Positions 1-6,110 of a DNA stretch of 23,993 bases are shown here, one piece after another; positions within the stretch are counted from its first letter, which is position 1; the number at the start of each line of letters is the position of its first letter. The DNA comes from an uncultured Collinsella sp. (GTDB lineage Bacteria > Actinomycetota > Coriobacteriia > Coriobacteriales > Coriobacteriaceae), in the NCBI GenBank assembly GCA_902489955.1, contig CABUBY010000012.1, forward strand, positions 1 to 23,993, given 5' to 3'. A program made the translations under genes and the position numbers. A model generated the notes under the pieces. It saw nothing but the letters and a program-made list of their open reading frames with translations, did not search any database and had not been told where the DNA came from.

Positions 1-107
1 GACGCGACCCATGGGGAGCGTCGCACGACGGTGCTCGGCGACCCGGCGCGAGAGGCCCCGCTTATGGGCGGGACCCATCGGCCGCAAGGCCGATCGATGA
101 ACATTAA
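1..107 (+). other. Hairpin-rich segment, possible 3' end of a structured RNA or of an upstream gene
   Basis: All three forward frames stay open for most of this stretch and give Arg/Pro-rich peptides of no recognised family, so no coding frame stands out. Successive short stems can be drawn: 1-5 with 18-22, 23-26 with 31-34 (GCAC/GTGC), 57-61 with 68-72, and 77-83 with 88-94 (ATCGGCC, GCAA loop, GGCCGAT). A terminator half-stem follows directly at 108. This fits the 3' end of a stable non-coding RNA. It could equally be the tail of a GC-rich protein gene ending at the stop at 98-100 or at 105-107. The window edge prevents a decision. Confidence 0.25.
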
Positions 108-124
108 GAAAGCCCCGGCCATTT

Positions 125-148
125 TGAACTGCACCCCAAAACTTGGAC
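125..148 (+). repeat. Left terminal inverted repeat of the IS3-family element
   Basis: It begins TGAACTGC, keeps CCCA in the middle and ends CTTGGAC. It pairs with 1548-1571 at 19 of 24 positions. It lies just beyond the OrfB stop. Confidence 0.85.
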
Positions 149-162
149 GGCTTAAATAAAAG

Positions 163-1074
163 CTACGCCGCAAGGGACTGGCTCCGGAACTCCTCCGGGG
201 TCAGTCCCTTCAGTTTAACCTGGCGCCTCCTCGTGTTCCAATGGACCACGAAGTCGTCGAGGTCCGCCTTGAAGGACTCGAAGTCCGGCCACGTCCTTCC
301 GCGGAAGAACTCGTCCTTGATGTGGCCGAACACCTGCTCCGTCGCGCCGTTGTCGATGCAGTTGCCCTTCCGGGACATGCTCTGCACCACGCCGGCCTCC
401 TCCAGCCGCCTGCACCAACCGGCCTGCTGGTACTGCCAGCCCATGTCCGAGTGCAGGATCGGCCTGGAGCCCTTGGGCTTCTTGGACACGAGCTGGTCGA
501 GCAGCTCGTGCTGCTGGGCCATGTTGGGGTGCAGCGACGTGGACCAGGCGACGATCTCCTTGCTGCCGAAGTCGTAGACCGGCGCGAAGTAGGCCTTGCC
601 CCAGGGCTGCTTGAACTCGGTGACGTCGGTGCCCATCTTTTCCCACGGCCCGTCGGCGGCGAAGTCGCGCCCGATGACGTTCTCGAAGGTCTTTCCGACC
701 TTGCCCCTGTACGAGTTGTACCTGTGGTAGTCGGTCTCGCGGCGGATCCCGCAGCTGATGCCCATCTCGCGCATCATCTTCAGCACGGTCTTGCAGGCTA
801 TGCGCACGCCCTGCTCGGCGCGCAGGCACATGGCGATCTGCCTGTGGCCGCACCCGTTGGCGGCGCGCGAGAATATCTCGGCGGCGGCCTCCCAGAGCTC
901 GGGCCTGGTGGGAGCCTTCGGGTGCGACAGCGCGTAGTAGTAGCTCGACCTCGCCAGGCCGGCGCACTCCAGCAGGCACCCCAGCCCGTGCCCCTCTTCG
1001 CGCAGGGCGCCCACGGCTTCGACCTTCGCCCTGGTCAGAGTCCGTCCCTCTCGACCAGGGCACGCAATTTTTTT
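163..1074 (-). CDS. IS3-family transposase OrfB (DDE integrase domain)
   Basis: This is the catalytic half of the transposase, which cuts and joins the element's ends and is normally made as an OrfAB fusion. The translation shows an HTH_21-like N-terminal part (RSSYYYALSHPKAPTRPELW) and then an rve integrase core. The DDE triad is visible: D in GTDVTEFK, D in HSDMGWQY, and E in the block DNGATEQVFGHIKDEFF. It ends with the usual WNTRRRQVKLKGLTPEEFR-type tail. The frame is open upstream into orfA and lies in -1 relative to it, so translation is expected to enter by slippage at 1068-1074. The first codon after the slip region is ATT, which some IS3 elements use as an independent start. No disruption is seen. 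Confidence 0.9.
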   Translation of the reverse strand, partial: KKIACPGREGRTLTRAKVEAVGALREEGHGLGCLLECAGLARSSYYYALSHPKAPTRPELWEAAAEIFSRAANGCGHRQIAMCLRAEQGVRIACKTVLKMMREMGISCGIRRETDYHRYNSYRGKVGKTFENVIGRDFAADGPWEKMGTDVTEFKQPWGKAYFAPVYDFGSKEIVAWSTSLHPNMAQQHELLDQLVSKKPKGSRPILHSDMGWQYQQAGWCRRLEEAGVVQSMSRKGNCIDNGATEQVFGHIKDEFFRGRTWPDFESFKADLDDFVVHWNTRRRQVKLKGLTPEEFRSQSLAA

Positions 1075-1526
1075 AGGTAGGCCACCTCGGTCTCGAGCCT
1101 TCGGCAGCGCTCCTCGAGCTCCTGCTCGCGCGTGCGCGGCCTCGCCTTGGAACCGCTCGGCCGGCCCTTGGGCTTGGGCCTGAGCGCCTCGGCGCCGCCC
1201 TCGCGGTAGAGCGCGCACCATCTCTTGAGCGGCGCCAGGGACATGACGCCGAACGCCTCCATGGCGTCCCGCTTGCTCATGCCGCCGTCGACCACGGCCG
1301 AGGCGGCGGCGACCTTCTGCTCATATGTGTACCTGGCCTGCTTGCCGTCCATGGATAGCAGCACCTCGCTTCCGAACGACCGGTATACGTAGAGCCATTG
1401 TCTCACGGTGTCGCGCGGGACCGACAGCGCCTTCGCCGCCGACTCGGAGCCGTGGCCTCGCTCGAAGAGCTCGATCGCCGCCTTCCTGGCCTCGATGTCG
1501 TGCTTCACCCTCAAGTCGACACGCAT
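1035..1526 (-). CDS. IS3-family transposase OrfA (helix-turn-helix, leucine-zipper protein)
   Basis: This 163-residue protein binds the element's ends and dimerises with OrfB. Two helix-turn-helix regions are visible: an N-terminal one around ARKAAIELFERGHGSESAAK with RDTVRQWLYVYR, and a second around MSKRDAMEAFGVMSLAPLKRW. A basic stretch (KPKGRPSGSKARPRTR) and a C-terminal coiled coil (EQELEERCRRLETEVAYLKKL) follow, as is typical for IS3 OrfA. The ATG at 1526 is preferred because GGGAGG lies six bases upstream; the frame is open for nine more codons but without a ribosome site. The 3' end overlaps orfB. Confidence 0.9.
   Translation of the reverse strand: MRVDLRVKHDIEARKAAIELFERGHGSESAAKALSVPRDTVRQWLYVYRSFGSEVLLSMDGKQARYTYEQKVAAASAVVDGGMSKRDAMEAFGVMSLAPLKRWCALYREGGAEALRPKPKGRPSGSKARPRTREQELEERCRRLETEVAYLKKLRALVERDGL
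1068..1074 (-). promoter_or_regulatory. -1 programmed frameshift slippery site (A7)
   Basis: On the minus strand the orfA frame reads CTA AAA AAA TTG. This gives a canonical A AAA AAA heptamer, and sliding back one base enters the open orfB frame. OrfA otherwise stops 10 codons after the run. Confidence 0.85.
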
Positions 1527-1532
1527 AAAAAG

Positions 1533-1564
1533 CCTCCCATTTCTCATGTCCAAGAAATGGGAGG
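1533..1564 (-). promoter_or_regulatory. Hairpin in the right IS end that hides the orfA ribosome binding site
   Basis: CCTCCCATTTCT at 1533-1544 and AGAAATGGGAGG at 1553-1564 are perfect 12-bp complements around an 8-base loop. In a minus-strand transcript the 3' arm contains the orfA Shine-Dalgarno GGGAGG. Transcripts entering from outside the element would fold and mask it. The arm also overlaps the terminal inverted repeat. Confidence 0.6.
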
Positions 1565-1571
1565 CAGTTCA
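1548..1571 (-). repeat. Right terminal inverted repeat of the IS3-family element
   Basis: Read on the minus strand it starts TGAACTGC and ends CTTGGAC, matching 125-148 at 19 of 24 positions. It overlaps one arm of the hairpin at 1533-1564. Confidence 0.85.
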
Positions 1572-1623
1572 TTTGGTCGGGGCTTTCCTTACCTGAAATA
1601 GACGATTGCCTTGCTCTTTCAAG

Positions 1624-2892
1624 TTACTTCGTGGCACCGCAAGAAGAGCACTTATACCCAGTGGTCACAGTCTCATCCCATGCATCGCGCACCTGCACCT
1701 GATCGTCATAGGCCGCTTGGTCGGTCACGGTTTCATAATAGCCCTGCTTTACAGTCACATAGGTAGAGTGATAGCTTCCGCAATTACCACCATTCATAAG
1801 AGAGTTGTTAATATGCCCCCAAGGGTCAGACGTGATATCCGCACCGCACTGGTTGCAGATATAGTGTTCCTCCGTCACCGCGTCATGCCATACCTGATGC
1901 GTCACCGCGTCGTGGTGGACGGTCTTGTACTGAGCGTCGTGATGAACGGTTTTTGTCTGGGCAACCCAGTTGTGCCGGTGCGCCGGGGTGTCATCCTTCT
2001 TTGATGAGCCGCCCGAGCTGGAACCGGAACCGGAGTTTCCGCCACCTCCGCTCGGCTTGCTGTCCGACTTATTTCCAGAGCCGTTGTTTCCGCTATCGTT
2101 CTTGGAACCGGAATCGTTCTTCTTGTTGTCGGAGGTCTCCGGGGTCTTCGCGTCAGACGTGTCCTCCTTGGCCGTCTCCTGCGCCTTTTCGCTCTCCTTC
2201 TCGACGGCATCGGCATCGGCGTTCGGGTTCTTCTTGATGTTGTCCTCGAACTTCTTCACGACCTCGGCACCCTTGTCTCCGGTCAGGGTAGAATCACCCT
2301 TCTTCACGGCTGCTGCAACGTCCTTGGCGATGGCGGTCAGGTCATCCTTCGTCACCTTATCCGCATCCACCTTGTTGAAAGTCACACCCGTGCTGGCCGT
2401 CTTCTTATCGGCCTTCCCGGCGGTAACCTTCTTCGATGACACCTTATAGATGGAACCGTCGGCGTTCACGGGTGAAATGAATGTGACGGTATAGGTACCG
2501 GACTCACCGACCTTCACGGTCACCTGCTTGTTCGCGGCGATGGCGGTGTAGAAGTCTACTTTCCCGTCCTCATCCTCGATATGGGCGATGACGGGCGTGG
2601 AGGTTTCCGTATCCCAGCCGTCAGCCTTCACCTCAAGGGAAAGCACCATGTCCTGCTCCTCATCGTCCTTTGACTGGGACACCGCAGGGGCGTTCGCTTT
2701 GCCCGTCCAATCCGCATGTGTGATGGCATATCCACCGCCGCCGATGAGAAGCGCCGCACAGAGGATTCCTGCACCAGCCGCGCAGACCTGCTTGCGGGAG
2801 AACTCGCGCCCGAAGAGCATGAGCGGCTTCTTAGCATTCTCCTCCTTCGTCGAATCCGATCGTTTAATTTCCCGAGAGCCGTACTCATCCAT
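1624..2892 (-). CDS. Membrane-anchored surface protein with His-rich repeats and CxxC pairs
   Basis: This 422-residue protein has no function I can name. A basic cytoplasmic N-terminus is followed by one membrane helix at about 36-58 (CAAGAGILCAALLIGGGGYA). Next comes an Ig-like or beta-rich region at about 82-190, then a long Ser/Gly/Asn/Lys linker (about 235-300) typical of surface stalks. The C-terminus has three near-repeats of the form KTVHHDAxYKTVHHDAVTHQVWHDAV and two CxxC pairs (C346/C349 and C415/C418), suggesting zinc or other metal binding outside the cell. The ATG at 2892 is chosen because GGAG sits seven bases upstream; an in-frame TTG six codons earlier has no such site. Residues 82-192 resemble 184-300 of the protein at 12999-14495. 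Its terminator has been split by the IS downstream. Confidence 0.85.
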   Translation of the reverse strand: MDEYGSREIKRSDSTKEENAKKPLMLFGREFSRKQVCAAGAGILCAALLIGGGGYAITHADWTGKANAPAVSQSKDDEEQDMVLSLEVKADGWDTETSTPVIAHIEDEDGKVDFYTAIAANKQVTVKVGESGTYTVTFISPVNADGSIYKVSSKKVTAGKADKKTASTGVTFNKVDADKVTKDDLTAIAKDVAAAVKKGDSTLTGDKGAEVVKKFEDNIKKNPNADADAVEKESEKAQETAKEDTSDAKTPETSDNKKNDSGSKNDSGNNGSGNKSDSKPSGGGGNSGSGSSSGGSSKKDDTPAHRHNWVAQTKTVHHDAQYKTVHHDAVTHQVWHDAVTEEHYICNQCGADITSDPWGHINNSLMNGGNCGSYHSTYVTVKQGYYETVTDQAAYDDQVQVRDAWDETVTTGYKCSSCGATK

Positions 2893-2934
2893 CGGCAAAC
2901 TCCAGTTCAATTATCAGAGGTCTAACTTAGCGGC

Positions 2935-2940
2935 ATTGTA
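2935..2940 (-). promoter_or_regulatory. Possible -10 element for the surface protein gene
   Basis: The minus strand reads TACAAT about 43 bases before the ATG at 2892. No convincing -35 is seen, so this is tentative. Confidence 0.3.
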
Positions 2941-2991
2941 TTCCAAATTGTCACTTATATAGGTGTGACTCATATAGAACCGAAACGAATC

Positions 2992-3020
2992 ATTGGCACA
3001 ACCTATTTGGAGGTGCCAAT
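2992..3020 (+). promoter_or_regulatory. 8-bp inverted repeat spanning the ribosome site and start of the XRE gene
   Basis: ATTGGCAC at 2992-2999 is the exact reverse complement of GTGCCAAT at 3013-3020. The 13-base spacer ends in the Shine-Dalgarno GGAGG, and the right arm includes the first two bases of the ATG. It could be an autoregulatory operator for the XRE protein or an RNA hairpin controlling its translation. Confidence 0.5.
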
Positions 3021-3249
3021 GACTCAGTTAGATATAAAGATGAGGGTTGGGCTGAGAATAAAAGAGTTGAGAAACGAACTCGGCTATAGCCAGGAAACTA
3101 TTGCGTACTCTATCGAAATGTCCCGAACATACTTCGCTGAGGTCGAAACCGGCAAGCGGAACATATCAATTGAAAATATCGACCGGATTGCACAAGGGCT
3201 CGGCGTTTCCCTGAAAGAGTTCTTCAACTCTGACCTCTTTGTCAAATAA
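3019..3249 (+). CDS. Small XRE-family helix-turn-helix regulator
   Basis: This 76-residue protein is essentially one Cro/C1-type HTH domain: RIKELRNELGYSQETIAYSI is the scanning part, and MSRTYFAEVETGKRNISIEN and IDRIAQGLGVSLKEFF follow as in many single-domain XRE repressors. The ATG at 3019 has GGAGG five bases upstream; an earlier in-frame ATG at 2965 has none. It is divergent from the surface protein gene and lies between it and the palindrome block beside tRNA-Arg. That context suits a regulator left from an integrated element or one controlling its divergent neighbour. The sequence is visibly more AT-rich than the housekeeping genes nearby, consistent with acquisition. Confidence 0.85.
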   Translation: MTQLDIKMRVGLRIKELRNELGYSQETIAYSIEMSRTYFAEVETGKRNISIENIDRIAQGLGVSLKEFFNSDLFVK

Positions 3250-3382
3250 GACAGAGCGCAAATCGAATTAGAACGAAAGGACAGACTTCCAACGTCTTCT
3301 AATGTCCAACGGGGCTTCAATAGCAATCAAAAGATATCAAAGGCTGCCGGAAACTGGCTTGCCCTACGGCAACGACAGCCTA

Positions 3383-3452
3383 GGTTTTCAACGCTTTCCA
3401 TAGCCGGAGGGTCCCACATCCAGCCCGTAGGCTGTGGGAAGGGTTGAAAACC
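3383..3452. repeat. Nested palindrome, about 70 bases
   Basis: 17-base outer arms (3383-3399 and 3436-3452) match at 15 positions, beginning GGTTTTCAAC and ending GTTGAAAACC. TCCCACA and TGTGGGA nest inside, with AGCC/GGCT innermost. It lies in the 357-base gap 3250-3606, which holds no gene I can support. It could be a structured RNA, an element end or a recombinase-binding region. Confidence 0.6.
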
Positions 3453-3455
3453 GGC

Positions 3456-3540
3456 CCTGAGGGTGAAACTCTGGGGTGAAATATGAAGTCGCGATGTTTT
3501 CCCCATAGAATGAACTTTCACCCCTTTTTCACCCCTCAGG
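3456..3540. repeat. Inverted pair of doubled GGGTGAAA repeats
   Basis: The left arm (3456-3481) carries two GGGTGAAA-type units after CCTGAG, and the right arm (3516-3540) carries the inverted equivalent, two TTTCACCCC units before CTCAGG. About 34 bases separate them. Repeated short sites in this arrangement resemble arm-type binding sites of tyrosine recombinases, and a tRNA gene lies 67 bases away. No integrase gene is in the window. Confidence 0.55.
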
Positions 3541-3567
3541 CGGGTTTTACCCCTATCCATACAGAAA

Positions 3568-3597
3568 CAGGTCAGACGATTTATACCGTCTGACCTG
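3568..3597 (-). terminator. Terminator of the tRNA-Arg gene
   Basis: A perfect 11-bp stem (3568-3578 with 3587-3597, CAGGTCAGACG) has an 8-base loop and is followed on the minus strand by TTTCTGT. It starts about 10 bases after the tRNA 3' end. Confidence 0.75.
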
Positions 3598-3606
3598 CTA
3601 TTTCTC

Positions 3607-3682
3607 TGGTGCCCCCGGGCGGATTCGAACCGTCGACACCCGCTTTAGGAGAGCGGTGCTCTATCCCCTGAGCTACGGAGGC
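3607..3682 (-). tRNA. tRNA-Arg (anticodon CCT)
   Basis: The minus strand folds as a cloverleaf. The acceptor stem GCCTCCG pairs with CGGGGGC with one T-G wobble. The anticodon stem CCGCT/AGCGG encloses CTCCTAA with anticodon CCT, which reads AGG. The T-loop is GGTTCGAATCC-like. The 3' CCA is encoded (3607-3609). tRNA 3' ends of this kind are common integration targets. Confidence 0.95.
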
Positions 3683-3692
3683 ATGTTGTACT

Positions 3693-3698
3693 AGTGTA
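3693..3698 (-). promoter_or_regulatory. Extended -10 of the tRNA-Arg promoter
   Basis: The minus strand reads TGCTACACT just upstream of the tRNA, giving TACACT with an extended TGn. Transcription would start only a few bases before the mature 5' end. No clear -35 is seen. Confidence 0.45.
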
Positions 3699-3740
3699 GC
3701 AGATTTACTGCATCGCAATACGTCGCATGACTAGACTTCG

Positions 3741-3809
3741 AAGTTGCGGTGGAATAGTTCCTGTCTGAAGCATCTAAAGCCGTATTTAGGAACTATTTCA
3801 CCGCAACTT
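3741..3809. repeat. Dispersed palindrome family (AGTTGCGGTG type), copy 1
   Basis: 22-base arms (3741-3762 and 3788-3809) are inverted copies with one mismatch around a 25-base centre. The outer half of each arm (AGTTGCGGTG, then AATAG) recurs at 16152-16218. It begins 9 bases past the manO stop and may end that transcript. Confidence 0.75.
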
Positions 3810-3817
3810 ATGAGGAG

Positions 3818-4216
3818 CTAGTTGCCTTTGTGGAAGAGGTTTTTGATAACGGAGGGGATGCTCTTGGCGCCCTTGGCCGTCACATCGATAAAGTCGGGCG
3901 AACGCACGAGCTTATCCTCGTCGACGTACTTGCGGACCGCGCGCAACGTCTCTTTGTCATCGCGCGTCGAAAACGTAAAGTGGCCGGTATCCTTGGTAAA
4001 GATGGCAAAACGCGTGATCTTCTTGGTGCCGCGCAAAACCTCGGCGGCAATATAGTCGACCTCGTCCCACGGGATTTGAATATAATCCTCGGGATTGCGC
4101 TCGTTATAGTACTCAAACGCCTTATTGCCCACCATCACGTTACCGTGGCTGGTAAGCCCCATCAGGCAGGTTGCCGGCGTTGCCAGATCGACCGTGCTGT
4201 TCTGAGATTGCGCCAT
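3818..4216 (-). CDS. manO: DUF956 family protein, ManO-like partner of the mannose PTS
   Basis: This 132-residue protein is the DUF956 family, a small soluble protein encoded at the end of many mannose-family PTS operons in gram-positive bacteria and presumed to modulate the transporter. The family pattern is visible throughout: a conserved start (DLATPATCLMGLTSHGNVMVG), the central PEDYIQIPWDEVDYIAAEV segment and FTKDTGHFTFSTRDDKETLRAVRKYV. The start at 4216 is preferred because GAGG lies five bases upstream; an ATG 17 codons earlier falls in the preceding terminator. It follows manZ after 120 bases and a hairpin, so it is probably read at a lower level than the permease genes. Confidence 0.88.
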   Translation of the reverse strand: MAQSQNSTVDLATPATCLMGLTSHGNVMVGNKAFEYYNERNPEDYIQIPWDEVDYIAAEVLRGTKKITRFAIFTKDTGHFTFSTRDDKETLRAVRKYVDEDKLVRSPDFIDVTAKGAKSIPSVIKNLFHKGN

Positions 4217-4244
4217 GCGCGCCTCGCCCTCCAAATAAAACAAT

Positions 4245-4280
4245 CGGACCGCATCCAGTGTACCCACCGGGTGCGGTCCG
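4245..4280 (-). terminator. Intercistronic terminator between manZ and manO
   Basis: CGGACCGCA (4245-4253) pairs with TGCGGTCCG (4272-4280), nine perfect pairs. On the minus strand ATTGTTTTATTT follows. Its place inside the operon suggests partial termination that lowers manO relative to manXYZ. Confidence 0.7.
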
Positions 4281-4336
4281 TTTCAATGGCTCAAAAGCCC
4301 TTGCCTAGCAATTCTCGGTCTTAAGCCGAAACGTGC

Positions 4337-5257
4337 TTACATGAAGCCGCAGACGCGACCGATGATGCCGATGGCGAAGAGAGCCAGGATGATGACAATC
4401 GGGCTGACCTTCTTCTTGAGGAGCTTGCAGACCAGCAGGGTCAGGCACACGGCGGCAAGGCCGGGGATGAGCTGATCAAGGTTGGCCTGAAGCGTGGTGA
4501 CCTTCACCTGATCAAGGGCGTTAGCACCGATGGAGTTATACATCGTCAGTGCTTCCTTGACACCCTCAGAACCGGAGGGCAGGTTAGCCCAGTCGATAAA
4601 GGCGCCAGCAGACTGCGTGACCTTGGAGACGACCGGGGTGAAGGAGATGGACACCCAGCGCTCGACCAGGGCGCCGATGATGAACATACCCAGGATGGAT
4701 GCACCCTCGGTGACCTTGCCCATCAGACCGCCGGAGAGGTCCTTGGCGATGGAGGAGCCGACCTTGTAGCCAAACTCCTGCGTGTACCACAGGAAGGCGT
4801 AACGGATGATGTTCCACGCGAAGAAGAACAGCAGCGGACCGGCGATGCTACCGGACAGGGCCAGGGAAGCGCCCAGAGCGCCCAGAATCGGGCGAAGGGT
4901 GAACCAGAAGGCGGGGTCGCCGACGCCGGCGAGCGGGCCCATCATACCGACCTTGACGCCCTGAATGGCAACGTCGTCAATCGGAGCACCGTTGGCGCGC
5001 TCCTCCTCGAGAGCGAGGGTAACGCCAATGACGGGGGCGGAAACATAGGGGTGGGTGTTATAGAACTCCAGGTGGCGCTTAAGAGCGGCAATCTGGTCAT
5101 CCTTGCTGGTGTAGAGCTTCTTGATCGCAGGGATCATTGCGAAGCACCAGCCGCCGTTCTGCATACGCTCGTAGTTCCACGAGCCCTGAAGGAACTGATG
5201 ACGGAAGCAAACCTTCTTGCGGTCAGCCTTGGTGAGCTGAATCTTGTTCTCTGCCAT
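4337..5257 (-). CDS. manZ: PTS mannose-family transporter subunit IID
   Basis: This 306-residue protein is the IID membrane subunit that, with IIC, forms the sugar channel of mannose-type permeases. It starts with the usual soluble stretch (LTKADRKKVCFRHQFLQGSWNYERMQNGGWCFAMIPAIKKLY), keeps HPYVSAPVIGVTLALEEE and the signature VGMMGPLAGVGDPAFWFTLRPI, and ends in hydrophobic helices (LIPGLAAVCLTLLVCKLL, then VIILALFAIGIIGRVCGF). The ATG at 5257 has GGGGAG eight bases upstream and is better placed than an in-frame GTG three codons earlier. It follows manY after 16 bases. Confidence 0.95.
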   Translation of the reverse strand: MAENKIQLTKADRKKVCFRHQFLQGSWNYERMQNGGWCFAMIPAIKKLYTSKDDQIAALKRHLEFYNTHPYVSAPVIGVTLALEEERANGAPIDDVAIQGVKVGMMGPLAGVGDPAFWFTLRPILGALGASLALSGSIAGPLLFFFAWNIIRYAFLWYTQEFGYKVGSSIAKDLSGGLMGKVTEGASILGMFIIGALVERWVSISFTPVVSKVTQSAGAFIDWANLPSGSEGVKEALTMYNSIGANALDQVKVTTLQANLDQLIPGLAAVCLTLLVCKLLKKKVSPIVIILALFAIGIIGRVCGFM

Positions 5258-5273
5258 ATGTATCACTCCCCTC

Positions 5274-6092
5274 CTACTCGTAATCGTTCAGAATGTCGCC
5301 GAGCGGGTCACCGGAGCCGCCGCCCATGCCGCCACCCTGCTTGGCCAGATCCTTAAGGCCAAGGTAGATGAGGGCAAGGGAGATGCCGATGAGGCCAAGG
5401 GCGATCAGCGTGAGCTGAGGGATGGCAGCAAGGACAAAGCCGAGGATGAAGAACGGCCAGGTCTCCTTGGTGGCCATCATGTTGATGACCATGGCGTAAC
5501 CGACGGAAGCGACCATGCCGCCGCCGACAGCCATGCCGCCGGACAGCCAGTCGGGCATAGCGTTAAGCGCGTTGGTAACAGCCTCAGCCGGGATGATGCA
5601 CAGAAGTACTGCCGGGATGGCGATACGAAGGCCCTGCATGAGGATGGCAGCGTACTGCCAGCGCTCGATGCCGGAGAAGTCGCCCTTCTCGGCGCAACCG
5701 TCCATGGCGTGAGCGATAGCGGTGGCCAGGGTACGGCAGATCATGGTCAGGAACAGACCAGCGACCGACAGCGGGACGGCGACGGCGATAGCGGCGGTAA
5801 CGGCCTTGGCCGAGTCGGTGGCGCCGCCGTTGAGGGCGAGCACCATGATGATCGAAGAAGCGACCGAGGCCAGAGCGGCGTCAGGCGCGACGGCGGCGCC
5901 GACGTTAGCCCAGCCAAGGGCCATCATCTGGAGCGAACCGCCCAGGAGGATGCCCTCCTGAAGGTGACCGGTTACGAGACCGATAAGCGTGCATGCCACG
6001 AGCGGCTGATGGAACTGGAACTCATCCAGAATGCCTTCCATACCGGCAAGCAACGCGACAATCGCAACAAGCAGAATAGTGATTGCAGACAT
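5274..6092 (-). CDS. manY: PTS mannose-family transporter subunit IIC
   Basis: This 272-residue polytopic membrane protein is the IIC subunit. It begins ITILLVAIVALLAGMEGILDEFQFHQPLVACTLIGLVTGHLQ, typical of the EIIC-Man family, followed by the glycine-rich LLGGSLQMMALGWANVGAAVAPD motif and further helices. A Gly-rich tail (KQGGGMGGGSGDPLGD) closes it. AGGAGGG lies about eight bases before the ATG. It sits 18 bases after manX and 16 bases before manZ, so the three permease genes form one transcription unit. Confidence 0.95.
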   Translation of the reverse strand: MSAITILLVAIVALLAGMEGILDEFQFHQPLVACTLIGLVTGHLQEGILLGGSLQMMALGWANVGAAVAPDAALASVASSIIMVLALNGGATDSAKAVTAAIAVAVPLSVAGLFLTMICRTLATAIAHAMDGCAEKGDFSGIERWQYAAILMQGLRIAIPAVLLCIIPAEAVTNALNAMPDWLSGGMAVGGGMVASVGYAMVINMMATKETWPFFILGFVLAAIPQLTLIALGLIGISLALIYLGLKDLAKQGGGMGGGSGDPLGDILNDYE

Positions 6093-6110
6093 GTATCGGA
6101 CCCTCCTTTA

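Larger units (their letters stand above)
125..1571 (-). mobile_element. IS3-family insertion sequence (complete)
   Basis: The element is 1447 bp, bounded by imperfect 24-bp inverted repeats that start TGAACTGC and share CTTGGAC (19 of 24 positions match). TTT directly outside each end (122-124 and 1572-1574) is a likely 3-bp target duplication. Inside are two overlapping minus-strand frames, OrfA (helix-turn-helix) and OrfB (DDE integrase), joined at an A7 slippery run, which is the standard IS3 layout. Both frames and both ends are intact, so it may still be mobile. The insertion point is the loop of a terminator hairpin. Confidence 0.93.
108..1587. terminator. Bidirectional terminator hairpin split by the insertion sequence
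   Basis: Positions 108-120 and 1575-1587 are reverse complements over 13 pairs, with one G-T wobble. If the element and one copy of its TTT target repeat are removed, the arms close on an ATTT tetraloop. T-rich sequence follows on each strand (CTTTCCTT on plus, CTTTCTTAATG on minus). This was evidently a shared terminator for the unit at the left edge and for the minus-strand gene at 1624. With about 1.45 kb between the arms it probably no longer works efficiently. Confidence 0.7.

Noticed and set aside
3327..3560. 77-codon minus-strand open frame in the tRNA-side gap
   Set aside because: It runs straight through two nested palindromes, has no good ribosome site and resembles no family; the repeats explain the sequence better.
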